A stretch of DNA of 64,000 nt from Paracoccus sediminis (GCF_900188295.1 NZ_FZNM01000006.1:1-64000); one strand, 5' to 3'; positions 1 through 9,468 are shown, counted from the first letter of the stretch. Program-made: numbers and translations. The notes: a model not told the origin generated them from the letters alone.

Positions 1-217
1 AAAGCTCAGGTGCTGGTAGTGGGAAGCCATTCGTCAACCTCAATGCAAATACCTGTATTACTTTGGCATTTGCACTTCGTTTGTGAATCCACCCGCGGTT
101 ATACTGAATTTTTATAATCTGTGTTATGGAATAAAGCTCCATGGGATCCGACCAAGGCGGGACTTGTTTCGTGTTCTGCCACTGTTCAGACTGCCTCTGA
201 AACCAAGGAGGATTTGC
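1..217. other. AT-rich intergenic leader at window start
   Basis: No gene is visible in the first 217 bases. By eye the stretch is much richer in A and T than the rest of the window. It contains a 7-bp dyad, TGCAAAT at 44-50 and ATTTGCA at 68-74, and a perfect TATAAT at 113-118 that could be a -10 box for the thioredoxin-like gene starting at 218. No good -35 box sits at the right distance, so the promoter call is weak. Confidence 0.4.
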
Positions 218-772
218 ATGGCCGTTTCACCACCTGTCTGCGATTTCGGTGCTCTGTGGCATGACTTTCGCCTGCCTGACACCGATGGCCGCACTTGCAG
301 TCTTTCCGACATCGCCGGGCCACGCGGCACATTGATCATGTTCATCTGCAATCACTGCCCGTATGTCCAGTCGATCATCGACCGGGTTGTCCGGGACGCG
401 CGGCAGATGCAAGCCGCGGGGATCGGGGTGGTCGCGATTTCGGCTAACGACGCTGACGAATATCCGCAGGACGGCCCGGACCAGATGCGGGCCGAGGCGG
501 CACGGCACGGTTTCACCTTTCCTTATCTTTATGACGAAACCCAGGCGGTCGCGCGGGCCTATGGCGCGGAATGCACGCCTGATTTCTTCGGCTATAACGC
601 CAAGGGCGAATTGCAGTATCGTGGGCGGTTCGACATTTCGGCCCGGACGCCCGGCCCGTCGGGCGCCCGTCGCGAGCTGCTCGAGGCCATGTTGCAGATC
701 GCGGAAACCGGCAAGGGACCGGAAAACCAGGTTGCCTCGATGGGATGCTCGATCAAGTGGAAAACAGCATGA
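218..772 (+). CDS. Thioredoxin-like/AhpC-TSA family redox protein
   Basis: The 184-residue product has a thioredoxin/peroxiredoxin fold. Near residue 45 it has FICNHCPYV, a CxxC pair at the position of the thioredoxin active site. It also has a PDFFGYNAKGEL segment typical of the family. I chose the ATG at 218 because AAGGAGG lies at 205-211. A longer in-frame start at 83 has no ribosome site and adds residues unlike the family. It probably acts in the cytoplasm, since no signal peptide is seen. Its stop overlaps the next start as ATGA, so it is co-translated with the HAD phosphatase. Substrate unknown. Confidence 0.8.
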   Translation: MAVSPPVCDFGALWHDFRLPDTDGRTCSLSDIAGPRGTLIMFICNHCPYVQSIIDRVVRDARQMQAAGIGVVAISANDADEYPQDGPDQMRAEAARHGFTFPYLYDETQAVARAYGAECTPDFFGYNAKGELQYRGRFDISARTPGPSGARRELLEAMLQIAETGKGPENQVASMGCSIKWKTA

Positions 773-1449
773 ATGTCTGCCTTGCACCCCTTCCAATTGT
801 CTTCGATCTTGACGGCACCCTGATCGACAGCGCGCCCGACATTCATGCCTGCGTGAACACGGTGCTGGGCCATCACGATACGCTTCCGCTGACGCTGGAT
901 CAGGTCCGCAGCTTCATCGGCGGCGGTGTTGAGGTCCTGTGGCAAAAGATCATCGCGGCCCGTGATCTGCCCGATGACAAAATCCCCGATTACATTTCGG
1001 CGTTCATGTTGTGCTATCAGGATGCAACCCAGATGACTCGTCTGTTTCCCGGCGTGGCAGAGGCGCTGAATCTGCTGGCCGATCGGGGATACCCCCTGGG
1101 TATTTGCACCAACAAGCCCCATGCCGTGACATGCGGCATTTTGGATCATTTCGGGATCGCGAATCTGTTCGGATCGGTCATCGGCGGGGATTCGGTCCAG
1201 GAACGCAAGCCTCATCCGGCGCCCTTGCGGGCCGCGCTGCTGGGGCTGGGCGCCGACCCGTTGAACCCCAAGGCACTCTACGTCGGCGACAGCGAATTCG
1301 ACGCGGCCTGTGCGGCGGCGGTTCCGGTGCCCTTTCTGATCTATTCGCAAGGCTATCGGCATACACCCTTGGCCGATCTGCCGCATCTGGCGTCTTTCGA
1401 CGATTTCGCCGCCCTGCCCGGCCTGATCGACATGCAGCCCGCCGATTGA
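769..1449 (+). CDS. gph: HAD-family phosphatase, phosphoglycolate phosphatase-like
   Basis: This 226-residue HAD hydrolase has motif I FDLDGTLIDS near the N-terminus, motif II in ICTNKPH, a conserved lysine in QERKPHP, and motif IV YVGDSEFD. These are the marks of the Gph branch, which dephosphorylates 2-phosphoglycolate. The ATG at 769 overlaps the preceding TGA (ATGA). An upstream ATG at 745 would run into the previous gene and has no better ribosome site. Related HAD phosphatases act on other small phosphate esters, so the exact substrate is inferred. Confidence 0.8.
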   Translation: MNVCLAPLPIVFDLDGTLIDSAPDIHACVNTVLGHHDTLPLTLDQVRSFIGGGVEVLWQKIIAARDLPDDKIPDYISAFMLCYQDATQMTRLFPGVAEALNLLADRGYPLGICTNKPHAVTCGILDHFGIANLFGSVIGGDSVQERKPHPAPLRAALLGLGADPLNPKALYVGDSEFDAACAAAVPVPFLIYSQGYRHTPLADLPHLASFDDFAALPGLIDMQPAD

Positions 1450-1540
1450 ACCGGACCACGCGGGATTCATCGCCGCAACCGCTTGACATTCCTTCCCGTT
1501 TGCCACCATTCCTGCCGTGTTTGCTTGGGAAAGGACAGCC

Positions 1541-1966
1541 ATGGACCTGCGTCAGCTTACGCCGAACCTTGCGGTATCGCCGCAGATTGGCATCGACGAC
1601 GTGCCGCTGTTGGCAGAGTCCGGGTTCAAGACGCTGATTAACAACCGTCCCAATGACGAGGCGGGCGCCGTCGACAACGAGGCGATGGCCAAGGCTGCGG
1701 CCGATGCGGGGATGGATTATCACTATCTTCCGTTTCAGCCGGGTCAGGTCACACCCGATCTGATCCAGGGCTTTGCCTCGGCGCTGGATGGCGCCAAGCC
1801 CGCGATTGCCTATTGCCGTTCGGGCAACCGTTCGACGGTCCTGTGGGCGCTGAGCCAGAGCGGCAAGCAGTCCGAAACCGAACTGCTGAACACCGCGGCC
1901 GAGGCCGGCTTTGACCTGACGGGGGTTGTTCCCTTGATGCGGTCGCTGGCAGGCCAGCGAAGCTGA
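1541..1966 (+). CDS. DUF442/TIGR01244 phosphatase- or sulfurtransferase-like protein
   Basis: A 141-residue single-domain protein of the beta-lactamase-hydrolase-like (Blh/DUF442) family. Residues 92-98 read CRSGNRS, a cysteine loop shared by rhodaneses and dual-specificity-like phosphatases, which marks Cys92 as the likely nucleophile. The family is often found near sulfide oxidation or thiol genes, but no such partner is adjacent here. The ATG at 1541 is preceded by GGAAAGGAC. A start at 1517 adds eight poorly conserved residues. The gene ends 7 bp from the convergent ArsC-like gene. The function is inferred from family only. Confidence 0.75.
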   Translation: MDLRQLTPNLAVSPQIGIDDVPLLAESGFKTLINNRPNDEAGAVDNEAMAKAAADAGMDYHYLPFQPGQVTPDLIQGFASALDGAKPAIAYCRSGNRSTVLWALSQSGKQSETELLNTAAEAGFDLTGVVPLMRSLAGQRS

Positions 1967-1973
1967 TCCGTCA

Positions 1974-2318
1974 TCAGGCCGGCACGCCCAAGGCGCGCTT
2001 GACGTTCGCGGTCCATCCCAACAGCCGCAGGTCGCCTGCGACGATTGCCGGGCGCTTCATCACGCTGGGCTTGCGGCCCATCATGGCGACTGGATTGTCC
2101 GCGCGTTCCGCGTCATCCATGCCGCGCCAGGTCAGGCTGGCCCGGTTGACGATCTTGTCGCCAAAGTCGGCCATCAGCACCGCTCGCTCGTTCTCGGACA
2201 ACGGCTGCTTCTGGACATCGCGGAAATCGACGGTCCAGCCGTGCTGTTCCAGATCAGCCTGCGCCTTTTGGCAGGTGGAACAATGCGCAAGTCCGTATAG
2301 GGTCAGTTTCCCCGGCAT
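1974..2318 (-). CDS. ArsC/Spx family protein
   Basis: A 114-residue protein of the arsenate reductase (ArsC)/Spx superfamily, with a thioredoxin-like fold. The N-terminal CSTCQKA motif (Cys13, Cys16) and the later IVNRASLTWRGM and MGRKPSVMKRP segments fit the YffB/Spx-like branch. Classic ArsC has an RP-R arginine pattern that is only partly present, so arsenate reduction should not be assumed. Its ATG shares a base with the stop codon of an upstream 24-codon lipoprotein gene (TGATG), which implies translational coupling. Confidence 0.75.
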   Translation of the reverse strand: MPGKLTLYGLAHCSTCQKAQADLEQHGWTVDFRDVQKQPLSENERAVLMADFGDKIVNRASLTWRGMDDAERADNPVAMMGRKPSVMKRPAIVAGDLRLLGWTANVKRALGVPA

Positions 2319-2392
2319 CAGACGAAGGGCACCAAGGGCACCCCGCAGGCGGTCAGGGACAGGCAGGCGGCAAGGACGGCAAACAGTTTCAC
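2318..2392 (-). CDS. 24-residue putative lipoprotein
   Basis: A tiny reading frame with GTG start at 2392 encodes a 24-residue peptide that is almost entirely a lipoprotein signal: basic start MKLF, a hydrophobic run, and lipobox LTAC at residues 13-16, leaving a mature chain of nine residues beginning CGVPLVP. The stop TGA overlaps the ATG of the ArsC-like gene. Very short lipoproteins of this pattern resemble entericidin-like membrane peptides. I have no evidence of function. Length and GTG start make this less certain than the larger genes. Confidence 0.5.
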   Translation of the reverse strand: MKLFAVLAACLSLTACGVPLVPFV

Positions 2393-2450
2393 GGCGGTTC
2401 CATCGGTCAGGGCATCACCCCTTATCGTCGCCCTGCCCCGCCCCTTCAAG

Positions 2451-3758
2451 TCACAAATCACCCGGCGATCCATGGCCGTGCAGACTGCGGCGAACCTGCC
2501 GCATCGCCAGCCAGACGACCAGGACGGCCACCGGGGTCAGTCCCGCGATCAGATAGGCCTTGTCCACCCCCATCCGGGATGCGACCGGATACAGCGCATA
2601 GGACAAAAGGCCCACCACGTAATAGCTGATGGCGACGACCGACAGCCCCTCGACCGTGTGTTGCAGGCGCAATTGCAGGTCGGCCCGGCGGTCCATGCGT
2701 TCCAGCAGCAACTGGTTCTGGGCTGACCGTTCGACGTCGACTCGGGTGCGCAGCAGTTCGCCCGCACGTGCGGCGCGTTCCAGCATGGCCTTTAAACGCG
2801 TCTCGGCCGAGGCCGCGGTGCGCATGGCGGGTTGATAGCGGCGGCGCATGAATTCGGTCAGCATCTGGCGGTCGCGGAACCGCGTTTCGCGCAGCGCGGC
2901 GATCCGGTCCATGACGATGGCCTCATAGGCCTTGGTTGCGCCAAAGCGGAACGAATGCTGAACGGCCTGTGCTTCAAGCTCGGCCGATACCGTCAGCAGT
3001 TCCTGCAAGACCGTCTCGGCGGGGCGGGTTTCGTCGGTCATTCCGTCCACGATGGCCGACAGGCGCGGTTCAAGCTCGTTCAGGCGGCTGCTCAGTCCAC
3101 GAACCCGACCAAGGCCCAGCATGGACATCGCGCGATAGGTTTCCAATTCGACAAGCCTGTGGACGATCCGGCCGATGCGGCCGTCCCCGACGCCGGGTTT
3201 CACGAACAGGGCGAACCGCATCCAGCCGTCGGCGTCGATCCTGAAGTCGCTGGCGATCAGGGCCGCTTCCTCCAACACCCAGACAGCGGTCAGGCTGTCG
3301 CGCGCGAACCAGGTGCCGATCCGGTCCAGGGCATCGGCCGGATCGTCCGGCAGAACGTCGATCTGTACCATGACGGCCGCCACGCGCTTGCCGGGCGCCG
3401 CTGCCTGCCAGTCCTGCGAAAAGATCGCCACCGCGCTTGGATCGAAAGGACGGATCGGCAGACCTGCCGTCAGGGCCATATAGGTCACGAACTCGGTATG
3501 GCTTTCCCATTTCAGGTCGTGGCGGCCCAGCCGCCCCTGGTAATGGCTTTCGTGGGGATCAGGACGCGGCCCGCCATGCCGGCTGGTCAATTGGGTCAGA
3601 TGGGCCAGATCCCGCGCCCGGTCGCGGTTGGCTGCGTCCAGAGGCTCCTTGAAGGCCACAAAGACGCAGGTGGCCGGTGCGGACAGGCGGGGCGAAGGCC
3701 GGGCATGCAGTTCGTTGACAAGATCGTATCGCAACGGATGTTCAAGTTCCGGCCCCAC
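2451..3758 (-). CDS. DUF3422 family membrane-anchored protein
   Basis: The 435-residue product matches the DUF3422 family. It starts near HPLRYDLVNELHARPSP, which is typical of the family, has a long middle region and ends in two hydrophobic segments (roughly residues 370-425) that should anchor it in the inner membrane. The GTG at 3758 is chosen because AGGGGA lies 5-11 bases upstream and homologous N-termini begin here. The longer frame reaching 3926 would overlap the permease gene. It follows the NCS1 permease by 11 bp, so both are probably one transcript. No biochemical function is known to me. Confidence 0.75.
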   Translation of the reverse strand: MGPELEHPLRYDLVNELHARPSPRLSAPATCVFVAFKEPLDAANRDRARDLAHLTQLTSRHGGPRPDPHESHYQGRLGRHDLKWESHTEFVTYMALTAGLPIRPFDPSAVAIFSQDWQAAAPGKRVAAVMVQIDVLPDDPADALDRIGTWFARDSLTAVWVLEEAALIASDFRIDADGWMRFALFVKPGVGDGRIGRIVHRLVELETYRAMSMLGLGRVRGLSSRLNELEPRLSAIVDGMTDETRPAETVLQELLTVSAELEAQAVQHSFRFGATKAYEAIVMDRIAALRETRFRDRQMLTEFMRRRYQPAMRTAASAETRLKAMLERAARAGELLRTRVDVERSAQNQLLLERMDRRADLQLRLQHTVEGLSVVAISYYVVGLLSYALYPVASRMGVDKAYLIAGLTPVAVLVVWLAMRQVRRSLHGHGSPGDL

Positions 3759-3769
3759 GCCATTCCCCT

Positions 3770-5203
3770 TCAATTCCGGCGCGACAGCAGGATATACAGC
3801 ACCCCGCCCAGGACCGCACCGATCAGCCATCCAAAGCCCGACAGGGCCTGCAACGGCGGCAACCAGACCGTGCCGATCGAAAACACCGCCGCGATTCCCA
3901 CTGCCATGATCGCACGCCGGTTCCAACCGCCATCATAGTAGTACTGACCGTTCGGATCGGCGGTGAACATCTGATCGATGTTCAGTTTCCGCTTTTTGAC
4001 CACATAGTAATCGGCGATCAGGATCCCATAGAGGGGCGCAAGGATCGCGCCCAGCGTATCGACGAACCCGGCGATGCCGATGGTCGAGATGACCGAAACC
4101 CACAGCGCGCCGATCACGAAGGCCAGGGCCGCCGTGATAAGCCCCCCGGTTCGGGCGCTGATGGTCGAGGGCGACAGGTTCGCGATGTCATAGGCGGCCG
4201 GAACAAAGTTCGCGACCAGGTTTATGCCCACGGTCGCGGCGAAGAAGGTGACGGCCGCGATCAGGGTCAGTGCCAGGCTGTCCACCCGTTCGACGATGGC
4301 GGTGGGATCGGTCAGCCGTTCGCCGAACAGCACGACCGCGCCTGCCGTGATGAACAGCGCGATGAACGAAAAAAACGCCATGGATACCGGCAGGCCCCAG
4401 AAATTGCCGGCCCGCATCTGGCGTTCCGTCTGAACGAAGCGGGAAAAGTCGCCGAAATTGATGACCACCGCCGCGAAATACGCGACCATGGTGCCCACCA
4501 CCGCGATGAAGCCCGCAACCGTGCCACGGTCGCTTGCGCCGCCCTGAAAGATCAGTCCGATCTCGGACCAGATGCCGTTGCCGGCCTGATACCAGATCAT
4601 CAGCGCCAGGGCGATCATGACCACATATACGAACGGGCCGGCCCAGTTCAGGAACTTGCCGACCCATTCGATTCCCATCAGGAACAGCCCGATCTGGAAT
4701 CCGGCGACGATGACATAGGCGATCCAGTCCACGCCGTTCAGACCCAGGAATCCGCCCGCCGCGTCCTCGATCCCGAACAGGGCGTGGATCGCCAGGGCGA
4801 CGGCCGTGGAGGCGAAATAGGTCTGCACACCGTACCAGAAGATCGCCACGATCCCCCGGATCAGCGCCGGAAATCTCGCGCCCTTAACCCCCATCGACGA
4901 TCGCGCCATGACCGCATAGGGAATGCCATAGCGGACCGAGGGGCGGCCGGACAGGTTGACCAGCCACATCACGATCAGGCCCGACACCACGATTGCGGTA
5001 AAGGTCAGCCAGCCGTTCAGCCCATAGGACAGGAACAGGGACGCGGCCAGCGTGTAACCGAACAGGCTCTGAATGTCGTTGTTCCAGACGTTGAAAATCT
5101 CGAACGCGCCCCATTGCCTTCTTTCATGGGGGACGGGCGCAAGATCCTCGTTGAACAGCGACGGATCGCCAGTGCTGATGTGGATATAGTCCGGGTGGTT
5201 CAT
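3770..5203 (-). CDS. NCS1-family nucleobase/hydantoin permease
   Basis: A 477-residue integral membrane transporter with about twelve hydrophobic segments. The N-terminal region FEIFNVWNNDIQSLFGYT and SYGLNGW is typical of the nucleobase:cation symporter-1 family (cytosine, uracil, allantoin or hydantoin permeases). It sits in the cytoplasmic membrane and would import a nitrogen-rich base. The substrate cannot be decided from sequence alone, and no catabolic enzyme is adjacent. The ATG at 5203 is preceded by AGGGGGCGCC. The 200-bp upstream region also holds the pntB terminator. Confidence 0.8.
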   Translation of the reverse strand: MNHPDYIHISTGDPSLFNEDLAPVPHERRQWGAFEIFNVWNNDIQSLFGYTLAASLFLSYGLNGWLTFTAIVVSGLIVMWLVNLSGRPSVRYGIPYAVMARSSMGVKGARFPALIRGIVAIFWYGVQTYFASTAVALAIHALFGIEDAAGGFLGLNGVDWIAYVIVAGFQIGLFLMGIEWVGKFLNWAGPFVYVVMIALALMIWYQAGNGIWSEIGLIFQGGASDRGTVAGFIAVVGTMVAYFAAVVINFGDFSRFVQTERQMRAGNFWGLPVSMAFFSFIALFITAGAVVLFGERLTDPTAIVERVDSLALTLIAAVTFFAATVGINLVANFVPAAYDIANLSPSTISARTGGLITAALAFVIGALWVSVISTIGIAGFVDTLGAILAPLYGILIADYYVVKKRKLNIDQMFTADPNGQYYYDGGWNRRAIMAVGIAAVFSIGTVWLPPLQALSGFGWLIGAVLGGVLYILLSRRN

Positions 5204-5372
5204 GGCGGCGCCCCCTGTCGCTGCGGTTGTTGGTTGATCTGCATCACAGCCGAAAGTTCGTGCGCCTCCAAGCAGGACCGTGCCGAAGCAAGTCCGGGTT
5301 TCGTGAAATCACTGTTGCGGGAAAATGACTTTACAGATTGCCCAAAACACGGGCGCGGCCGGAACGAATCAA

Positions 5373-5399
5373 CAGGGGGGCGATGCTTCCGCCCCCCTG
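5373..5399 (-). terminator. Rho-independent-type hairpin after pntB
   Basis: Perfect 10-bp arms CAGGGGGGCG (5373-5382) and CGCCCCCCTG (5390-5399) with a 7-base loop lie directly behind the pntB stop at 5403. On the minus strand the stem is followed by TTGATTCG, a modest T content. Confidence 0.6.
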
Positions 5400-5402
5400 G
5401 CC

Positions 5403-6842
5403 TCACTCGATCATCGGCAACAGCTTGTTGATGCTGTCCTTGGCGTCGCCATAGAACATCCGGGTGTTGTCCTTGAAGAACAACGGGTTCTCGATGCCGG
5501 AATAGCCGGTGCCCTGCCCGCGCTTGGACACGAACACCTGCTTGGCCTTCCAGACCTCCAGCACAGGCATCCCGGCGATGGGGCTGTTCGGATCGTCCTG
5601 GGCGGCCGGGTTCACGATGTCGTTCGATCCAATGACGATGACCACGTCGGTGGACGGGAAATCCTCGTTGATCTCGTCCATCTCCAGCACGATGTCATAG
5701 GGCACCTTCGCCTCGGCCAGCAGGACGTTCATGTGGCCTGGCAGGCGTCCCGCGACGGGGTGGATGGCAAAGCGCACGGTCTTGCCCGCCGCGCGCAGCT
5801 TGCGGGTCAGTTCGCTGACCGCGCCCTGCGCCTGGGCCACCGCCATGCCGTATCCCGGCACGATGATGACGCTGTCGGCGTCGTTCAGCGCCGCGGCCAC
5901 GCCGTCGGCGTCGATGGCGACCTGTTCGCCCTCGATCTCGGCCGCAGGCCCGGTCTCTCCCCCAAACCCGCCCAGGATGACGCTGACGAAGTTGCGGTTC
6001 ATCGCCTTGCACATGATGTAGGACAGGATCGCACCGGACGACCCCACGAGTGCCCCCACCACGATCAGCAGGTCGTTGCCCAGCGTAAAGCCGATGGCGG
6101 CGGCCGCCCAGCCGGAATAGCTGTTCAGCATCGATACCACCACCGGCATGTCGGCCCCGCCGATGCCCATGATAAGGTGATAACCGATGAAGAACGCCAG
6201 CAGCGTAATCAGGATCAGCCACAGGATCGCCGGTCCGACGCCCGTGAAGTACAGGATGCCCAGCAGGACGGACAGCGCCAGGGCGCCCGCGTTCAGCATA
6301 TGCCCGCCCGGCAGCTTTTTCGGCTTGCCGTCGATCTTTCCGGCCAGCTTGCCAAACGCTACGATCGACCCGGTAAAGGTCACGGCGCCGATGAAGATGC
6401 CCAGGAAGACCTCGATCTTCAGCATGGCGATCTCGGCCGGGGTCTTGTCGGCCAGAACGGCGGCAAAGCCGTGGAACACCTGCACGCCCTCGGCCTTGGC
6501 GCGCAGGACGCGGGCCAGTTCGATCTGGGCGTTGAAGCCCACGAAGACCGCCGCAAGGCCCACCAGCGAATGCATCGCGGCGACCAGTTGCGGCATCTCG
6601 GTCATCTGGACACGCTTGGCCACAATCCAGCCGACAGTGCCGCCGATCGCGATCATGACGACCGACAGCAGCCAGTTGCCCGCGCCCGGACCAAGCAGCG
6701 TGGCCAATACGGCCAAGCCCATGCCGACGATACCGTACCAGATGGCGCGCTTGGCGCTTTCCTGGCCCGACAGCCCCCCCAGCGACAGGATGAACAGCAC
6801 GGCTGCGACCACATAGGCCGCGGTGGTGAATCCGTAATCCAT
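5403..6842 (-). CDS. pntB: NAD(P) transhydrogenase subunit beta
   Basis: A 479-residue subunit of the proton-translocating transhydrogenase, which uses the proton gradient to reduce NADP+ with NADH. The first 270 or so residues form multiple membrane helices. The C-terminal soluble domain (dIII) binds NADP(H), seen in [15 protein letters not shown] and the late [14 protein letters not shown] segment. The ATG at 6842 has AGGAGG eight bases upstream; a longer start at 6875 lies inside the end of pntA. It follows pntA by 10 bp and a strong hairpin closes the unit. Confidence 0.95.
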   Translation of the reverse strand: MDYGFTTAAYVVAAVLFILSLGGLSGQESAKRAIWYGIVGMGLAVLATLLGPGAGNWLLSVVMIAIGGTVGWIVAKRVQMTEMPQLVAAMHSLVGLAAVFVGFNAQIELARVLRAKAEGVQVFHGFAAVLADKTPAEIAMLKIEVFLGIFIGAVTFTGSIVAFGKLAGKIDGKPKKLPGGHMLNAGALALSVLLGILYFTGVGPAILWLILITLLAFFIGYHLIMGIGGADMPVVVSMLNSYSGWAAAAIGFTLGNDLLIVVGALVGSSGAILSYIMCKAMNRNFVSVILGGFGGETGPAAEIEGEQVAIDADGVAAALNDADSVIIVPGYGMAVAQAQGAVSELTRKLRAAGKTVRFAIHPVAGRLPGHMNVLLAEAKVPYDIVLEMDEINEDFPSTDVVIVIGSNDIVNPAAQDDPNSPIAGMPVLEVWKAKQVFVSKRGQGTGYSGIENPLFFKDNTRMFYGDAKDSINKLLPMIE

Positions 6843-6852
6843 GGCTGCCTCC

Positions 6853-8433
6853 TCAGGACTTCTGGAACATGGCAAGCATCCGGCGAGTCACCATGAAGCC
6901 GCCGAAAATGTTGACGCCCGCCATCAGGACGGCCAGCGCCCCCAGCAGGACGACCCACCACGACCCCGATCCGATCTGCATCAGCGCGCCCAGGATGATG
7001 ATGGAGCTGATCGCGTTGGTGATCGCCATCAGCGGCGTGTGCAGCGAATGGGCGACGTTCCAGATCACCCGGAAGCCGACAAAGCAGGCCAGCACGAAAA
7101 CGATGAAATGCGCCATGAAGCTGGCCGGCGCGATCGCGCCGATCAGCAACAGAACGATCGCGCCGACGCCCAGCAGCGTCACCTGCGATTTCGTATCCGC
7201 CCTGAAGGCGGCAACCTCGGCGGCGCGGCGTTCCTCGACCGTCAGCTCGCGTTTCTTTTCCTTGGGCTTTTGCGCCGCGATGGCCGCGATCTTGGGCGGC
7301 GGCGGCGGCCATGTGACGTCGTGATCGCGCGTCACCGTGGCGCCGCGGATCACGTCGTCCTCCATGTTGTGCTGGATCACGCCGTCCTTCTTGGGCGTCA
7401 GGTCCGTCATGAAGTGGCGGATGTTGTTGCCATAGAGTTCGGACGCCTGCGCGCCCATGCGCGACGGAAAATCGGTATAGCCGACGATGGTGACGCCGTT
7501 TTCGGTGACGTGCTTTTCGTCGGGAATGGTCAGTTCGCAGTTGCCGCCACGCTCGGCGGCCAAATCCACGATCACGCTGCCGGGCTTCATCGCCTCGACC
7601 ATGTCGCGGGTCCACAGCTTGGGCGCGTCGCGGCCGGGGATCAGCGCGGTGGTGATGACCACGTCCATCTGGGGCGCAAGCTCACGGAACTTGGCCAGCT
7701 GCTTTTCCCGGAATTCGGGGCTGGACGGCGCAGCATAGCCGCCGGTCGCGGCGCCGTCCTGGGCAGCAGATGCCTCGTCGAAATCAAGGAACACGAACTC
7801 GGCGCCCATTGATTCGATCTGTTCGGCCACCTCGGGGCGCACGTCGAAAGCATAAACCTGCGCACCCAGGCTGACGGCAGTGCCGATGGCGGCAAGCCCC
7901 GCAACGCCCGCGCCCACCACAAGAACCTTGGCCGGGGGCACCTTGCCCGCTGCTGTCACCTGACCGGTGAAAAAGCGGCCAAAGTTGTTCGCCGCCTCGA
8001 TCACGGCCCGATAGCCGGCGATGTTGGCCATGGACGACAACGCGTCCATCTTTTGCGCACGGCTGATGCGCGGCACCATGTCCATGGCGATGGCGGTGAC
8101 GCCCTGCTCCTTGGCAAGCGCCAGCAGTTCCGAGTTCTGGCCGGGATAGAAAAAGCTGATTAGCGTCTGACCCGGCTGCATCTGCCGTATCTCGTCGTCG
8201 GATGGCTGACGGACCTTGGCGACGACATCGACAGCCCCGATCAGTTCGGATGCGTTCGGAACGACGGTGACACCCGCCCCCCGATAGCTGTCGTCCGAAA
8301 ACCCGGCCCGTGCGCCCGCGCCGCTTTCCACGAACACTTCGTGTCCCAGCTTCATCAGATGCCCGGCAGAGGACGGCGTGACCGCAACCCGCGCCTCGCC
8401 CTCGAAGCTTTCCTTCAATGCGCCAATCTTCAT
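6853..8433 (-). CDS. pntA: NAD(P) transhydrogenase subunit alpha
   Basis: A 526-residue alpha subunit carrying both parts that are split in Rhodospirillum: an NAD(H)-binding soluble domain (about residues 1-390, starting MKIGALKES, with Rossmann segment [15 protein letters not shown]) and a C-terminal membrane domain of about four helices (residues 420-526). A charged linker containing [13 protein letters not shown] joins them. With PntB it makes the membrane transhydrogenase that supplies NADPH. I use the ATG at 8433, where known PntA proteins begin, rather than the in-frame ATG at 8460. Confidence 0.95.
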   Translation of the reverse strand: MKIGALKESFEGEARVAVTPSSAGHLMKLGHEVFVESGAGARAGFSDDSYRGAGVTVVPNASELIGAVDVVAKVRQPSDDEIRQMQPGQTLISFFYPGQNSELLALAKEQGVTAIAMDMVPRISRAQKMDALSSMANIAGYRAVIEAANNFGRFFTGQVTAAGKVPPAKVLVVGAGVAGLAAIGTAVSLGAQVYAFDVRPEVAEQIESMGAEFVFLDFDEASAAQDGAATGGYAAPSSPEFREKQLAKFRELAPQMDVVITTALIPGRDAPKLWTRDMVEAMKPGSVIVDLAAERGGNCELTIPDEKHVTENGVTIVGYTDFPSRMGAQASELYGNNIRHFMTDLTPKKDGVIQHNMEDDVIRGATVTRDHDVTWPPPPPKIAAIAAQKPKEKKRELTVEERRAAEVAAFRADTKSQVTLLGVGAIVLLLIGAIAPASFMAHFIVFVLACFVGFRVIWNVAHSLHTPLMAITNAISSIIILGALMQIGSGSWWVVLLGALAVLMAGVNIFGGFMVTRRMLAMFQKS

Positions 8434-8558
8434 GGCCCAGTTGCCCCCCTGCGTGTCCATTTCCGTTGCCGACAGATAGCACCGCGAAATATTCTTTCAC
8501 AAGTCCGTGCGGCAGAACACCATGCGGAATGTTCAGGAAACGATGCAGGAAATGAAAA

Positions 8559-8584
8559 CGCCCGCGATCCTGGGATCGCGGGCG
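8559..8584. terminator. Perfect 12-bp hairpin between pntA and the Ala-rich gene
   Basis: Arms CGCCCGCGATCC and GGATCGCGGGCG with a two-base loop, on the pntA-proximal side of the stop of the minus-strand gene at 8609. On the minus strand it is followed by TTTTCATTT, so it should terminate the Ala-rich gene before pntA. Confidence 0.7.
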
Positions 8585-8608
8585 ATGGCAATGACATATT
8601 GTCGACGA

Positions 8609-9274
8609 TCAGTTGGTCGGTGCAGGAGTAGCCGGTGCAGTGGTCGCGGGCGCAGGGGTGGCCGTTGCAGGAGCGGGCGTTTCATCGACCGTCACCGCAT
8701 CATCGACCGCATCGGCGGCGTCGTCCGCCGACTCGGCTGCCGCATCCGCCGCGTTCTCGGCCGCCGCACCGGCGGCATTGGCCGCATCCTCGGCAGCGGT
8801 ACCGGCGGCATCGACCGCGTTCTGGGTGGCCGACGCGGCGCTTTCGGCAGCATTCTCTGCAGCAGCGGCCGCATCTTCAGCCGCATCGTTCGTCGCGTCG
8901 GCTGCGTTATCGACTGCGTTTTCGGTTGCCGTGGCGGCGCTGTCCGCCGCAGCCTCGGCATCGCTGCTGGCGGCCTCGGCATCCGCGGCGGCATCGGCCG
9001 CGGCGTCTGTCGCGGGCGCGTCGGTGGTCGTCACGGTGGTGGTGTCGCCGTCCACGGCAACGGTGTCATCGCCGGTAAAGCGTTGCAGCACGAAATATGC
9101 CAGCGCCAGTGCCAGCAGGACGCCGATAATCAACGGCAGCGGCGAAGAACGGCGTTCCACAGGTTCGACATAGGTTTCGTTGCGAACCAGCGGATCGGCA
9201 GGGCGGGCGGGATCGACGGGACGGGCGGGATCGACGGGGCGGGTACGGTTCGGATCGTTGGGATCATAGGTCAT
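8609..9274 (-). CDS. Membrane-anchored alanine-rich low-complexity protein
   Basis: The 221-residue product has three parts: a short cytoplasmic N-terminus with a PVDPAR hexapeptide repeat (residues 11-27), one membrane helix around residues 45-65 (LPLIIGVLLALALAYFVL), and a long region made almost only of A, D, E, S, T and N with an AAENAADAA-like periodicity, ending in a Pro/Thr/Ala tail. The pattern recalls LEA-like or coiled-coil helices and would lie in the periplasm if the N-terminus is inside. GGAGG precedes the ATG at 9274. No family function is recognised. Composition alone makes database hits unreliable. Confidence 0.65.
   Translation of the reverse strand: MTYDPNDPNRTRPVDPARPVDPARPADPLVRNETYVEPVERRSSPLPLIIGVLLALALAYFVLQRFTGDDTVAVDGDTTTVTTTDAPATDAAADAAADAEAASSDAEAAADSAATATENAVDNAADATNDAAEDAAAAAENAAESAASATQNAVDAAGTAAEDAANAAGAAAENAADAAAESADDAADAVDDAVTVDETPAPATATPAPATTAPATPAPTN
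9204..9245. repeat. 18-bp tandem repeat coding PVDPAR units
   Basis: Just over two copies of an 18-base unit (GGGCGGGATCGACGGGAC on the plus strand) encode the PVDPAR hexapeptide repeat of the Ala-rich membrane protein. The copies are nearly identical, which suggests recent slippage. Confidence 0.6.
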
Positions 9275-9468
9275 CGCTGGCCTCCAAGAGTTCTGTGTCA
9301 AGGCACCGGTATGGTGTCGCGGTCTTCGCCCCGCCTGCGACCCTGCCGTGTGATGCTGGGACGTCCGGCAGGGGCCAGCCGACTTGCGACCCGGCCTTCA
9401 TGCGACTAACACCTTGGACAAGATCAGGTTCCGCCGCGCAGAGCAGCTTTCTTCACGCCGAGGATACG

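Noticed and set aside
5270..5285. Sigma-54-like site CGGCACG-N4-TGCTT upstream of the NCS1 permease
   Set aside because: The spacing between the GG and GC elements is one base short, and sigma-54 spacing is strict.
8609..9060. Possible CRISPR-like or satellite array
   Set aside because: Repetition is codon-level alanine-rich coding with no regular repeat-spacer unit.
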